The notes: generated by a model not told the origin, from the sequence alone. A stretch of 35,258 bases of DNA from an uncultured Prevotella sp. (GCA_934202525.1 CAKPYB010000033.1:1-35258); one strand, 5' to 3'. Shown: positions 1 through 7,233, numbered from the stretch's first letter. A program made the numbers and translations.

Positions 1-236
1 CGCGAGAAGAATTCATCATCGCATTGCAGCGGAACCTTATATTGCAGGTTCATTCTCGCCACCACAGCATCCACGCCTTTGTTGTGCATTTCGGCAAAGC
101 TGAGGCCGCATTCCTTCAGAAAGAGATGGCGGGTATGTTCCATGTAGTGCAGATAGTTGGCATTGTTCACGATGCCCTCAATATCGCACTCGTAATCTCT
201 TACTTCCATCTTCGTCTCAAATATATATCTGCTCAT
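1..236 (-). CDS. acyl-CoA thioesterase, hotdog fold (partial)
   Basis: The reading frame starts at the ATG complementary to 234-236 and runs off the left edge, so only about the first 78 residues are present. The N-terminus reads MSRYIFETKMEVRDYECDIE, followed by GIVNNANYLHYME. This matches the start of the YbgC/FadM-type hotdog thioesterases, where an aspartate precedes G-x-V-x-x-x-x-Y near the active site. Such enzymes hydrolyse acyl-CoA or acyl-ACP thioesters in the cytoplasm. A minus-strand TATTTTTG promoter element lies about 50 bases upstream, diverging from the dapB promoter. The substrate cannot be judged from this fragment. The family call is confident, the exact function is not. Confidence 0.8.
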   Translation of the reverse strand, partial: MSRYIFETKMEVRDYECDIEGIVNNANYLHYMEHTRHLFLKECGLSFAEMHNKGVDAVVARMNLQYKVPLQCDDEFFS

Positions 237-286
237 ATTTTTCTCTTTTTTAGTTACTAAATGAGGCTAAAAGCCTTAAATCACTG

Positions 287-294
287 CAAAAATA
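287..294 (-). promoter_or_regulatory. -7 promoter element of the thioesterase gene
   Basis: The plus strand reads CAAAAATA, which is TATTTTTG on the minus strand and fits the Bacteroidota -7 consensus TAnnTTTG. It leaves a leader of about 45 bases before the ATG. No clear -33 TTG was found. Confidence 0.5.
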
Positions 295-359
295 ACCAAA
301 ATTTTCTATTTATTATTATAATAACAAGGATTTTTCAAGGTTTTTCGAAGAAAAAATTG

Positions 360-367
360 TATTTTTG
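360..367 (+). promoter_or_regulatory. -7 promoter element of dapB
   Basis: TATTTTTG matches TAnnTTTG. Transcription would start near 373, giving a leader of about 108 bases before dapB that contains the hairpins at 381-434. A -33 TTG at the usual spacing is not evident. Confidence 0.55.
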
Positions 368-380
368 CCGAAACGTTTGG

Positions 381-434
381 TTCAGAGAGCATACCTTGAC
401 ATCGCGAAACGCGACACCAAGGTCTTCTTCTGAA
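381..434 (+). promoter_or_regulatory. structured dapB 5' leader (nested hairpin)
   Basis: Three nested complementary pairs are visible: TTCAGA (381-386) with TCTGAA (429-434), ACCTTG (393-398) with CAAGGT (418-423), and TCGCG (402-406) with CGCGA (410-414) around an AAA loop. The middle and inner helices are separated by a symmetric 3x3 internal loop. This is one continuous stem-loop within the predicted dapB leader. It could control translation or stability; it does not resemble the long five-helix lysine riboswitch. Function is inferred only from position. Confidence 0.4.
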
Positions 435-480
435 AGTCAGACTAGAACAAAAAGTAAGAACAAATAAAAAATAAATAAAG

Positions 481-1242
481 ATGAAAATTGCTTTGATCGG
501 CTACGGAAAGATGGGACACATGATCGAGGAGATCGCCCTGCAGCGTGGCCACGAAATCGTATGTAGGATTGACGTGAATAACCCTCAAGACATCGACAGC
601 CCGGAGTTCTGCTCTGCCGATGTTGCCATTGAGTTTACCAACCCTACTGCCGCCTACGGCAACTATCTGAAGGCTTTCTCTCACAACGTGAAGGTGGTTT
701 CGGGTTCTACTGGTTGGATGAAAGACCATAAGGAAGACGTGGAGAAACTCTGCGCCGACGGTAAGCAGACCCTCTTCTGGGCGTCTAACTTCAGCATCGG
801 TGTGGCTATCTTCTCTGCCGTAAACCGCTATCTGGCTAAAATCATGAATGGTTTCCCACAGTACTCTGTTTGCATGCAGGAAACTCATCACGTTCATAAG
901 CTCGATGCGCCATCAGGTACAGCCATCACCCTTGCCGAGGAAATCATCGACAACATCGACCGCAAGAAGGATTGGAAGCGTGGCGTAACTTATTGGACTG
1001 AGGATGGTCATCACGATGAGGGCGATGCAAACATTACCGATGAAGACCTGGTTATCAACTGCGTACGCGATGGTGAGGTTCCTGGAATCCACGCCGTGAT
1101 GTACGATTCAGATGCTGATATGATTACCATCGAGCACAGTGCCCACTCTCGCAAGGGCTTTGCCCTGGGAGCCGTTCTCGCAGCTGAGTTTACAGCCAAC
1201 CATTCCGGCTTGCTCACCACATCAGATTTGTTTAAGTTCTAA
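481..1242 (+). CDS. dapB: 4-hydroxy-tetrahydrodipicolinate reductase
   Basis: This 253-residue cytoplasmic enzyme performs the NAD(P)H-dependent reduction step of the diaminopimelate/lysine pathway, supplying peptidoglycan and lysine synthesis. The N-terminal dinucleotide-binding loop GYGKMG is at residues 7-12. The family signature with the catalytic histidine and substrate-binding lysine is at about 134-148 (ETHHVHKLDAPSGTA; H136, H137, K140). The length is slightly under the E. coli protein. The ATG is the natural start, preceded by an A-rich stretch rather than a strong Shine-Dalgarno site, as is usual in this phylum. The next gene starts 9 bases after the stop, implying co-transcription with the signal peptidase cluster. 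Confidence 0.95.
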   Translation: MKIALIGYGKMGHMIEEIALQRGHEIVCRIDVNNPQDIDSPEFCSADVAIEFTNPTAAYGNYLKAFSHNVKVVSGSTGWMKDHKEDVEKLCADGKQTLFWASNFSIGVAIFSAVNRYLAKIMNGFPQYSVCMQETHHVHKLDAPSGTAITLAEEIIDNIDRKKDWKRGVTYWTEDGHHDEGDANITDEDLVINCVRDGEVPGIHAVMYDSDADMITIEHSAHSRKGFALGAVLAAEFTANHSGLLTTSDLFKF

Positions 1243-1251
1243 GCAGAAGTT

Positions 1252-2700
1252 ATGATAGATAAACAGAAACAAAAACTCAATATGAAGGTACAGTGGGCGA
1301 AGTTCGCAGTGGTTCTCGCCCTCTATCTCCTCTTTCTGGTTTGGGTAGAAAGCTGGCTGGGACTCATCGTGGTTCCGTTCATCTTCGATGTTTACATCAC
1401 CAAGAAGATTCACTGGCAGTGGTGGAAGGATGAGGAAGGTCCTATCCGTTTTATCATGAGCTGGGTAGATGCGCTGGTGTTCGCTCTCGTAGCGGTTTAC
1501 TTCATCAACCTCTTCTTCTTCCAGAACTACGTCATTCCGTCTTCTTCTCTCGAAAAGAGTCTCCTTACGGGCGATTATCTCTTCGTGAGCAAGGTAAGCT
1601 ACGGCCCTCGCATTCCTGAAACTCCGCTCACCATGCCGCTCACCCAGCACACCATGCCGCTGGTCAACGTGAAGAGCTACATTGAGTGGCCTCACTGGGA
1701 TTACCGCCGCGTAAAGGGCTTGGGCAACGTGAAGCTCAACGACATCGTGGTGTTCAACTATCCTGCAGGCGATACGCTCGTCAATGAGGAGCGCTATCAG
1801 GCGAATGATTACTACCAGATGGTTTACAGCATCGGCGACCAGCTGATGCAGCAGAACGGACAGGAAAGGGATGTGCGCGCGATGAACCCATTGCAGCAGC
1901 GCCACTATTTTGAGCAGGTTTATGCTACTGGCCGCAACTACATCAGCAGCATGCCGGGCGAATATGGCGACATCATCAGCCGTCCTACCGACCGCCGCGA
2001 GAACTACGTAAAGCGATGCGTGGGCTTGCCAGGACAGACCCTGCAGATCAAGAACCACATCGTTTATCTCGACGGAAAGGCGAACAAGGAGCCTGATAAC
2101 GTGCAGTATACTTATAAGATGAAGCTCAAGGGCGAGTTCCCTATCGACCTTGCCGATGAGCTGGGAATCACCAACGAAGACCTCTTGATGTATAATCAGA
2201 GCGGCGTGATTCCGCTCACCAAGAAGGCTTACATGGCGCTGAAGGCGAACAGAAACCTCGTAGAGAGCATCTCTATCAATACAGATGCAACCTACGGCGA
2301 CCTCTATCCGCTCAACGCCTATACAGGCTGGACAAGAGATAATTACGGTCCGGTTTGGATTCCGAAGAAGGGCGAGAGCATCGCTCTTACGCTGAAGAAT
2401 CTGCCTGTATACGAGCGTTGCATCAAGGTTTACGAGCACAACGACCTGAAGGTAGACAACGCCGGCCGCATCTTCATCAACGGCAAGCAGGCTAAGAGTT
2501 ACACCTTCAAGCTCGACTACTACTGGATGATGGGCGACAACCGCCACAACTCAGCCGACAGCCGCTACTGGGGTTTCGTGCCTGAGGACCACATCGTGGG
2601 CAAGCCTATCTTCATCTGGTGGAGCCACAGCCCTGATCATCCGGGCTTCTCGGGCATCCGTTGGAATCGCCTCTTCACTTTCGTAGACAATATTAAGTAA
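1252..2700 (+). CDS. lepB: signal peptidase I
   Basis: A membrane-bound S26 serine protease of 482 residues that cleaves signal peptides from exported proteins. Two hydrophobic stretches (about 17-48 and 70-92) anchor it. Box B is VIPSSSLEKSLLTGD at about 94-108, with nucleophile S99. The general base lies in YVKRCVGLPG, K254. The C-terminal box GDNRHNSADSRYWG begins at about residue 428. It is longer than E. coli LepB (324 residues) because of a large insertion between the serine and lysine boxes and another before the last box; this enlarged form is familiar in Bacteroidales. A second in-frame ATG at residue 11 is an alternative start. It lies between dapB and a degenerate homologue. Confidence 0.93.
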   Translation: MIDKQKQKLNMKVQWAKFAVVLALYLLFLVWVESWLGLIVVPFIFDVYITKKIHWQWWKDEEGPIRFIMSWVDALVFALVAVYFINLFFFQNYVIPSSSLEKSLLTGDYLFVSKVSYGPRIPETPLTMPLTQHTMPLVNVKSYIEWPHWDYRRVKGLGNVKLNDIVVFNYPAGDTLVNEERYQANDYYQMVYSIGDQLMQQNGQERDVRAMNPLQQRHYFEQVYATGRNYISSMPGEYGDIISRPTDRRENYVKRCVGLPGQTLQIKNHIVYLDGKANKEPDNVQYTYKMKLKGEFPIDLADELGITNEDLLMYNQSGVIPLTKKAYMALKANRNLVESISINTDATYGDLYPLNAYTGWTRDNYGPVWIPKKGESIALTLKNLPVYERCIKVYEHNDLKVDNAGRIFINGKQAKSYTFKLDYYWMMGDNRHNSADSRYWGFVPEDHIVGKPIFIWWSHSPDHPGFSGIRWNRLFTFVDNIK

Positions 2701-2716
2701 GAAAAAGAAATAAGAA

Positions 2717-3157
2717 TTGAAGACTGCCGTCAAATTCCTAATAGCATTGGTGTTGTCGCTGCTCCTGGCTTGGGCAGTGCGCACCTATGTTTTCACTATC
2801 TTCTCGGTGCCTCAGGGTGGGCTTCCGCCCCAGCTGAAGGCTGGCAACCGGGTGATAGTGAACAGGATTGACTGCGAAAATTTCGGGCGTGGCGATGTGG
2901 TTGTTTTCACCGATACGGTGGTTTACCAGCCCAAGAACCAGCGCCGCAAGCGCGTCTTCGAGTCTCATTTCATAGGCAGGATAGAGAAGCTTCCTGGCGA
3001 TACGCTCCGCATCGACACCGTGCAGTTCGTCATCCCTACCGTATGCTGCAAGCGCTGCGGCTGCAAGGATTGCCGCTTCTATCTCTTGAAGACGCCAACC
3101 GGCCAGCAGCTCGTCCATAAGCACCAGATGATAGGCAAAGCCCATAAGCTGTTCTAG
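2717..3157 (+). CDS. signal-peptidase-like protein lacking the catalytic dyad
   Basis: This 146-residue protein follows lepB by 16 bases and is itself S26-like. It has one N-terminal membrane segment (about 4-26), then VPQGGLPPQLKAGNRVIVNR, which aligns with the LepB serine box. Where LepB has the nucleophile serine, this protein has Gly35 (PQGGL against PSSSL). The lysine box reads HFIGRIEKLPGD, so the general-base lysine becomes Gly87. The GDN...S.DSR box is missing. A cysteine cluster, CCKRCGCKDC (110-119), replaces it and could bind metal. The only possible start is TTG at 2717: an in-frame stop lies at 2711 and no ATG occurs before residue 138. It is probably a non-proteolytic partner or chaperone of LepB; this is inference. 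Confidence 0.8.
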   Translation: MKTAVKFLIALVLSLLLAWAVRTYVFTIFSVPQGGLPPQLKAGNRVIVNRIDCENFGRGDVVVFTDTVVYQPKNQRRKRVFESHFIGRIEKLPGDTLRIDTVQFVIPTVCCKRCGCKDCRFYLLKTPTGQQLVHKHQMIGKAHKLF

Positions 3158-3219
3158 CTTCCTCGCGCCTTCGGAAGCTTGTCCCCCGTCTGCCCCCGTT
3201 CCGAGCGATTCCATCGCTC
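3156..3219. repeat. two short inverted repeats between the S26-like gene and wbqC
   Basis: AGCTTCC (3156-3162) pairs with GGAAGCT (3173-3179), overlapping the stop codon. GAGCGAT (3203-3209) pairs with ATCGCTC (3213-3219) around a 3-base loop. The stretch is C-rich and unlike its surroundings. It may be a REP-type remnant or an attenuator; there is no T-run for a classical terminator. Confidence 0.45.
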
Positions 3220-3260
3220 GTCCCCCTCTTCATCATTAACCCTTCATAACAAAGCAGAAA

Positions 3261-4004
3261 TTGAAAGCCCTTCTTTCTTCCACATATTTCGGCCCCATCC
3301 AGTGGTACCAGAAGCTGAACCGCTACGATGAATGCCTGATAGAGCGCCACGAGAGCTTTATCAAGCAAACCTATCGTAACCGCATGCTCATCCCCACCAC
3401 CAACGGTCCTCTCGCGCTCACCATCCCCACCAACCACGACATCTCTCTGTCGATGAAGGACATCCGCATCTCCGACCACGCCAACTGGCGCCACGTCCAC
3501 TGGAATGCGCTCCTCTCCGCCTACGGCGAGAGCCCTTTCTTCGAGTATTATCAGGACGACATCCGCCCCTTCTACGAGAAGAAATACGAGTTTCTCTTCG
3601 ATTTCAACATGGAGACAACTGAGAAGATGATAGAGCTCCTCGACATCCGTCCCAAGATAAGCGTCACTGACGAATACTTCCCGAAGAGCGAAGGGAGCAT
3701 TCACGCTTGCTCGGCGGATTGCAAATCCGCCGAAACGCCTACGGAAACAGAGCTCGGCGACCGAAGAGAAAGCCAATCCAATAGCCCAGAGGCGCAAGCC
3801 CAATTCAACATTCAACACTCAACACTCAACACTCAGATAAGTGATTTCCGCGATGCGATTCGCCCCAAGAAACCGCTTCCTGACCCCGAATTCGAGTCGA
3901 AGCGCTATTATCAGGTTTACGGGCAGAAACACGGTTTTCTGCCCAATATGAGCATCCTTGACCTCCTTTTCAATGAAGGCAACGAGGCGATATTCTTCCT
4001 ATAA
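3261..4004 (+). CDS. WbqC-like family protein with internal repeat-encoded insertion
   Basis: The N-terminus (MKALLSSTYFGPIQWYQKL), the segment KQTYRNRMLIPTTNGPLALTIP (split 35-56) and the C-terminus (GFLPNMSILDLLFNEG) match the WbqC-like family. Members accompany polysaccharide or sugar-nucleotide genes and have no firmly assigned reaction. Only a TTG start is possible: an in-frame stop is at 3237 and no ATG lies between. Residues about 144-193 form a low-complexity insertion encoded by repeat DNA (separate entry); the conserved family sequence resumes at ISDFRDAIRPKKP. Without it the protein would have the usual length of about 200 residues. The gene is the last of the dapB-lepB cluster and ends inside a terminator hairpin. 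Confidence 0.85.
   Translation: MKALLSSTYFGPIQWYQKLNRYDECLIERHESFIKQTYRNRMLIPTTNGPLALTIPTNHDISLSMKDIRISDHANWRHVHWNALLSAYGESPFFEYYQDDIRPFYEKKYEFLFDFNMETTEKMIELLDIRPKISVTDEYFPKSEGSIHACSADCKSAETPTETELGDRRESQSNSPEAQAQFNIQHSTLNTQISDFRDAIRPKKPLPDPEFESKRYYQVYGQKHGFLPNMSILDLLFNEGNEAIFFL
3690..3836 (+). repeat. composite repeat inserted in-frame in wbqC
   Basis: The insertion has two parts. The first is a perfect palindrome, TCGGCGGATT (3711-3720) and AATCCGCCGA (3724-3733) around GCA, typical of REP-like elements. The second, 3779-3835, ends in a CAACACT/CAACATT minisatellite and is 55/57 identical, compared by eye, to the complement of 11754-11810 inside the M16 peptidase gene. Both copies are read in the same frame and give NSPEAQAQFNIQHST. 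A third segment, CCGAAGAGAAAGCCAAT at 3761, recurs at 26395 in the GH2 gene in another frame. Confidence 0.85.
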
Positions 4005-4021
4005 GAGAAGAGTATCGCCTC
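3984..4021. terminator. bidirectional terminator spanning the wbqC stop
   Basis: GAGGCGATATTCTTC (3984-3998) pairs with GAAGAGTATCGCCTC (4007-4021), with one mismatch-equivalent. The wbqC stop codon is in the loop. The convergent outer-membrane protein gene ends 35 bases beyond. Confidence 0.7.
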
Positions 4022-4055
4022 GCTGCTTTTAAAATCAATGTGCCTGGTTCCGTAA

Positions 4056-4742
4056 TTAGAAGTAGTAGGCCAGCTTTGCGTGCAAGCCATTGTGATCGAT
4101 TCCGTATTTATATTTGCTGTCGTCCCAGCCTACCGGCTGCTTGTAAGTGGAGGACATGCCGCCAAGAGTCATGCCAGCCGACCAGTGCTTGCTGAGCATG
4201 TATTCGCATCCCATTTCCGCATAGACGCCAAAGCCATCTGCGGTGTTGAAATCGTCGTCTGTGCAGGCGTAGCCAAGGCTCAGCAGCAGATTCCAGATGA
4301 AGCGCTTGTTGGTCTTGTAGGCCATTTTGTAACCCGCACCGACGAAATAGTTCATGATTACATCGTCGACGTCATTGCCGCCGTTTCTAGGGATTTTCAC
4401 CTTGGTTCTGCTGCCTACGCCATTAATGGAGAAGCCGATATAAATAGGACGGCGGGTGTTCTTCAGTTTCCACAGATGGGCGTATTCCATGGTCACGTCG
4501 AAGCCGGTAGGCGTTCTGCCCAGTTTATCGCCGTTGGCCGTAAGAATTTCGTTGCTGAGCCATGAATATCCGCTGCTTACGCTGATGCTGTTGGCTGGCA
4601 GACAGCGCTTCTCGTTGTCTGCATCTTCTACCACAACCTTCTTCTCCTGCTCTTGTGCGCAGGCCTTCTGTGAAGGAATTCCACTCAAAAATAGCGCTAA
4701 TGAGGCGCAAGCAGCCAATTTTGCTGCTGATTTTGAATTCAT
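4056..4742 (-). CDS. outer-membrane beta-barrel protein
   Basis: A 228-residue exported protein. Residues 1-29 form a signal peptide with a hydrophobic core (LAACASLALFLSGI) and a likely cleavage after KACA. The mature part has alternating strands rich in Gly, Tyr and aromatic residues and ends in KLAYYF; the terminal aromatic residue is the usual insertion signal for barrels. By size it is an 8-stranded porin-family or OmpX/OmpW-like protein. No specific substrate can be named. It is transcribed alone from its own TACCTTTG promoter, convergent with wbqC. Confidence 0.75.
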   Translation of the reverse strand: MNSKSAAKLAACASLALFLSGIPSQKACAQEQEKKVVVEDADNEKRCLPANSISVSSGYSWLSNEILTANGDKLGRTPTGFDVTMEYAHLWKLKNTRRPIYIGFSINGVGSRTKVKIPRNGGNDVDDVIMNYFVGAGYKMAYKTNKRFIWNLLLSLGYACTDDDFNTADGFGVYAEMGCEYMLSKHWSAGMTLGGMSSTYKQPVGWDDSKYKYGIDHNGLHAKLAYYF

Positions 4743-4775
4743 ACTCTTAAAAATTTATTGTTAATATTTTGGCAG

Positions 4776-4783
4776 CAAAGGTA
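4776..4783 (-). promoter_or_regulatory. -7 element of the outer-membrane protein gene
   Basis: CAAAGGTA on the plus strand reads TACCTTTG on the minus strand, 34 bases upstream of the ATG. This is a good match to TAnnTTTG. Confidence 0.6.
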
Positions 4784-4862
4784 TAAAAAAAAACGGAATC
4801 CCATAGAACATGCATGAAAAATATATAGAAAATGTAACGTTAAAAAAACTAATCCATAGTTT

Positions 4863-5022
4863 TCTGCCCCGCAACTCATAGTTTTTCTGCTCTTAAAGCC
4901 CTTTTTTCTGCCTCGCGAGGCTGATTTTTTTCCATCGTGATGAAAATATTCTTCCCTCGTGATGCATTTCTCATTCCGTCGCGATGCATGATCCATCCCC
5001 TCGTGAGGCATCATTTAGCTCC
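4863..5022. repeat. degenerate tandem array, 22-bp period
   Basis: Five units start with TCGYGA or TCGCGA at 4913, 4935, 4957, 4979 and 5001, exactly 22 bases apart. The first seven bases (TCGYGAK) are conserved and the rest is variable. A looser run of TTTCTG repeats at 4863, 4886 and 4907 (spacing 23 and 21) leads into it. No open reading frame here is convincing. Confidence 0.8.
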
Positions 5023-5026
5023 TTTT

Positions 5027-5095
5027 CAGCCATCATATAAGCCTCGTATCAGTCATCATTTATGCCTCGTGCCAGCCTTCATATAAGCCCGTAAA
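5027..5095. repeat. tandem array, 23-bp period
   Basis: Three units begin CAGCCATCAT, CAGTCATCAT and CAGCCTTCAT at 5027, 5050 and 5073, exactly 23 bases apart, each with a TATAAGCC- or TATGCC-like second half. It follows the 22-bp array directly but has a different unit sequence. Confidence 0.75.
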
Positions 5096-5209
5096 ACGGG
5101 CTGTAGCAGGGCATTTGAACTTTTTTCTGCCAAGGCTCAGCCAGTCTTCTTTAACAGGCATCGGGAGAGAGGGCATTCTGATGAGAGAGGGGTGCTCTGA
5201 GAGCAAAAG

Positions 5210-5353
5210 GTTAACAGGTTAACAGTTAACACCCCAAAAATGCATACTTCCATCCACACACTTATATAAAATAAGTATATATATATTATTATATAATAAG
5301 GTACGCGAGGGGGACCATGCAAAAAACGGCTGTTAACTGTTAACCCTGTTAAC
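5210..5353. repeat. inverted pair of GTTAAC triplets flanking an AT-rich core
   Basis: GTTAAC occurs at 5210, 5218 and 5225, and in opposite order at 5332, 5339 and 5348, so the two triplets face each other. The 100 bases between include about 50 of almost pure A+T (about 5261-5300). The layout is like iterons around an unwinding region, but the same triplet occurs elsewhere in terminator-like hairpins, so an origin role is only a possibility. Confidence 0.6.
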
Positions 5354-5389
5354 CCCTCAGCTGCTTTTAGGAAATTTAAACAAGAATGC

Positions 5390-5420
5390 TTGGTGGTTTC
5401 ACCGAAAAACCTTACTTTTG
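5390..5420 (+). promoter_or_regulatory. promoter of the HIRAN-domain gene
   Basis: TTG (5390-5392), 20 bases, then TACTTTTG (5413-5420), a full Bacteroidota-type promoter. The ATG is 46 bases downstream. Confidence 0.7.
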
Positions 5421-5465
5421 TAGGCTGACTGCAAACAAACGTAAAAACAATAATAACAACATAAA

Positions 5466-7106
5466 ATGAAGAATCTCACATTCCATATCGTAGGACTCAC
5501 CCATAATGACGTGAAAGGCCATGAGGTAGAGTATGCTAAAGAAGCAGAGGGAAGAACCATCTGCCTCGTGCCCGATGACGCCAACACCTTCGACATGCTG
5601 GCGGTGAAAGCTTATGACAAACAGCAGCTCATAGGCTATGTTTCAGCCCTGGAAGGCGAGGACGTGCGCGCCCTCATCATAGCCCGCAAGGAGCGGAACC
5701 TGCGCACCCGATGCATTGGCAGCAACAGCAAGAATGAGGGCGATAAAGCTGGATTGCAGCTCATGGTGAGGGTGCTCTCTGATGTTTCTGATGAGGAGAT
5801 AGAGCAGGCGCGCCGCGAAATATATGATGATAAGATTTATGATGACTGGAAATATTCCGGTCCTGTGCTGCCCATCGAACAGCTCACCCGATTCAGCGAC
5901 TGCACCATGATGCTCGAAGGTGTCATTAATAGCATCATCCGCCTCAAGAATTCGCTCTCTGAAGGCGCTTCGGATAAAAATCCTTCTGCATCCGATAAAA
6001 CCTCTTCTGAGGCCGAGAACAGTTCTCTTGATGCAGAAACAGAGGCGATGCTGCGCGAGGAGCTTGCCGACTGCCTTTCTGAGGCAAGGGAGCGCCTCGG
6101 CAGCTTCCTCGAAATCCAGCGCAGCGATTATTCCCGCGAAATGACGCAGGCCAGAAACCGCATCCTTCATAAGCTGGAGCAGATAGACGATGAGGAACTG
6201 CAGCGCCTCAGAGCCGTTCTGCTTACCGAGATGGGATTCATCACCAGTTCGGCTTACCGCGAGCGTGCGGCCTATTCTTTCTTCGTAGAAGCCCCGAATG
6301 CCATCAAGAAGAAGCAGACGGGCACCTACGATTATAAAGATCAGCTGGACGCCATAGAACAGCAGCTGCACGCCTTCCCCCATAATCTCTACCCAACGTT
6401 CAAGGCCGACCCTGTAGATTTCCTCCGTCAGGTGTTTTATAAGCGTGTGCCAAGAAAGAAGATGCTCCAGTTGCTCTCGGGCATCGTGCTGATGATTATG
6501 AACGGCAGGGTGGACGATGTGAAGCAATGGGGCAAGCACGGTGATAAGGAGTCACTGAAGGCGATGAAGGCGGTGGGTGCCAAGCCTTCGAACGAAGTGA
6601 AGAAAGAAAAATTCATGGAACTGGTTGATTTGGTAATTCCGAAGATAGCGGTTTATAAGAAAAACGGCTGTCCTGAATTGCTGGTGAATAGGCAATCCGA
6701 CTGGTTCCCTGTGTTCCGTCTCTTAAACGGGTGGGGGCTATTTAATATGGAAACTCCTACAGCCTTCTGCAAACATCTGGCCCACCTGTATGAAAAACTA
6801 CCTCCGGAGAATACAGAGCGTGCTCCGCTCTGCAAATGGAAGGATCTTACGCAGGCGAAATCTGCACCTTTCGAATATGCGGCTCTGGAGTGGTGGAGAC
6901 TTGATTCAGGTGAGTTGGGCTCGGTAAGCAAGGAAAGATTCAATCGTTATTGTGATATTGTGAATGCTTTCAAGATGATTTTGGGAACAACAGCCAGTTC
7001 GGAGAATGTGAACTTGAAGGAAATCTTGCCGAAACTGGTGGATAAGAAAGTGCCAGTCTCGAACACCATGAAAGATGACGAGATGATGGCGGGAGATGGT
7101 AGTTAG
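5466..7106 (+). CDS. HIRAN-domain protein of unknown function
   Basis: A 546-residue cytoplasmic protein. Residues about 1-75 look like a HIRAN domain: FHIVGLTHNDVKGHE, then CLVPDDANTFDMLAVKAY and LIGYVS, the pattern of residues that in HIRAN proteins contact DNA 3' ends at forks or damage. The rest (80-546) is mostly helical, with a low-complexity Ser/Glu linker at about 160-190, and I do not recognise it. The gene has its own TTG-N20-TACTTTTG promoter and a hairpin after its stop. The next gene is a primase/helicase-like ATPase, which suggests a shared role in DNA replication, repair or mobile-element maintenance. The domain call is fairly confident; function is unknown. Confidence 0.65.
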   Translation: MKNLTFHIVGLTHNDVKGHEVEYAKEAEGRTICLVPDDANTFDMLAVKAYDKQQLIGYVSALEGEDVRALIIARKERNLRTRCIGSNSKNEGDKAGLQLMVRVLSDVSDEEIEQARREIYDDKIYDDWKYSGPVLPIEQLTRFSDCTMMLEGVINSIIRLKNSLSEGASDKNPSASDKTSSEAENSSLDAETEAMLREELADCLSEARERLGSFLEIQRSDYSREMTQARNRILHKLEQIDDEELQRLRAVLLTEMGFITSSAYRERAAYSFFVEAPNAIKKKQTGTYDYKDQLDAIEQQLHAFPHNLYPTFKADPVDFLRQVFYKRVPRKKMLQLLSGIVLMIMNGRVDDVKQWGKHGDKESLKAMKAVGAKPSNEVKKEKFMELVDLVIPKIAVYKKNGCPELLVNRQSDWFPVFRLLNGWGLFNMETPTAFCKHLAHLYEKLPPENTERAPLCKWKDLTQAKSAPFEYAALEWWRLDSGELGSVSKERFNRYCDIVNAFKMILGTTASSENVNLKEILPKLVDKKVPVSNTMKDDEMMAGDGS

Positions 7107-7107
7107 C

Positions 7108-7125
7108 GGGGTATTAATATACCCC
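7108..7125. terminator. hairpin after the HIRAN gene
   Basis: GGGGTAT (7108-7114) pairs with ATACCCC (7119-7125) around TAAT, directly after the stop codon. It is terminator-like but also the first member of the ATACC repeat run. Confidence 0.45.
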
Positions 7126-7178
7126 TCTTATACCCTTTGTTTATACTTTTATACCTTTTTATACCCCTCATTATACCC
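7119..7178. repeat. ATACC repeats at roughly helical spacing upstream of a promoter
   Basis: ATAC(C) motifs start at 7119, 7130, 7143, 7151, 7161 and 7173, averaging about 11 bases, upstream of the promoter at 7203-7233. They could be stacked regulator sites or bent DNA. Confidence 0.5.
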
Positions 7179-7202
7179 CTGCTTTTTTACCTCAGAAAAA
7201 AC

Positions 7203-7233
7203 TTGCAAACGGCTTTTTTTTTCCTTATCTTTG
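7203..7233 (+). promoter_or_regulatory. promoter of the DUF3987-like gene
   Basis: TTG (7203-7205), 20 bases, TATCTTTG (7226-7233). The leader is about 70 bases. Confidence 0.7.

Noticed and set aside
381..434. Lysine riboswitch upstream of dapB
   Set aside because: The element is about 55 bases with one axis; a lysine riboswitch needs a five-helix junction of about 170 bases.
442..897. Minus-strand reading frame opposite dapB
   Set aside because: Shadow of a strongly coding region; no motif or promoter.
1222..2547. 441-residue minus-strand frame opposite lepB
   Set aside because: Long but antisense to a clearly recognised enzyme, with composition typical of a reverse-frame shadow.
4739..5014. 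91-residue minus-strand reading frame
   Set aside because: It lies over the 22-bp tandem array and an AT-rich stretch, has biased composition and no promoter, and is best explained by the repeat.
5210..5353. Chromosomal replication origin
   Set aside because: No dnaA, no DnaA-box cluster, and the GTTAAC triplet also occurs at terminators; only kept as a speculative finding.
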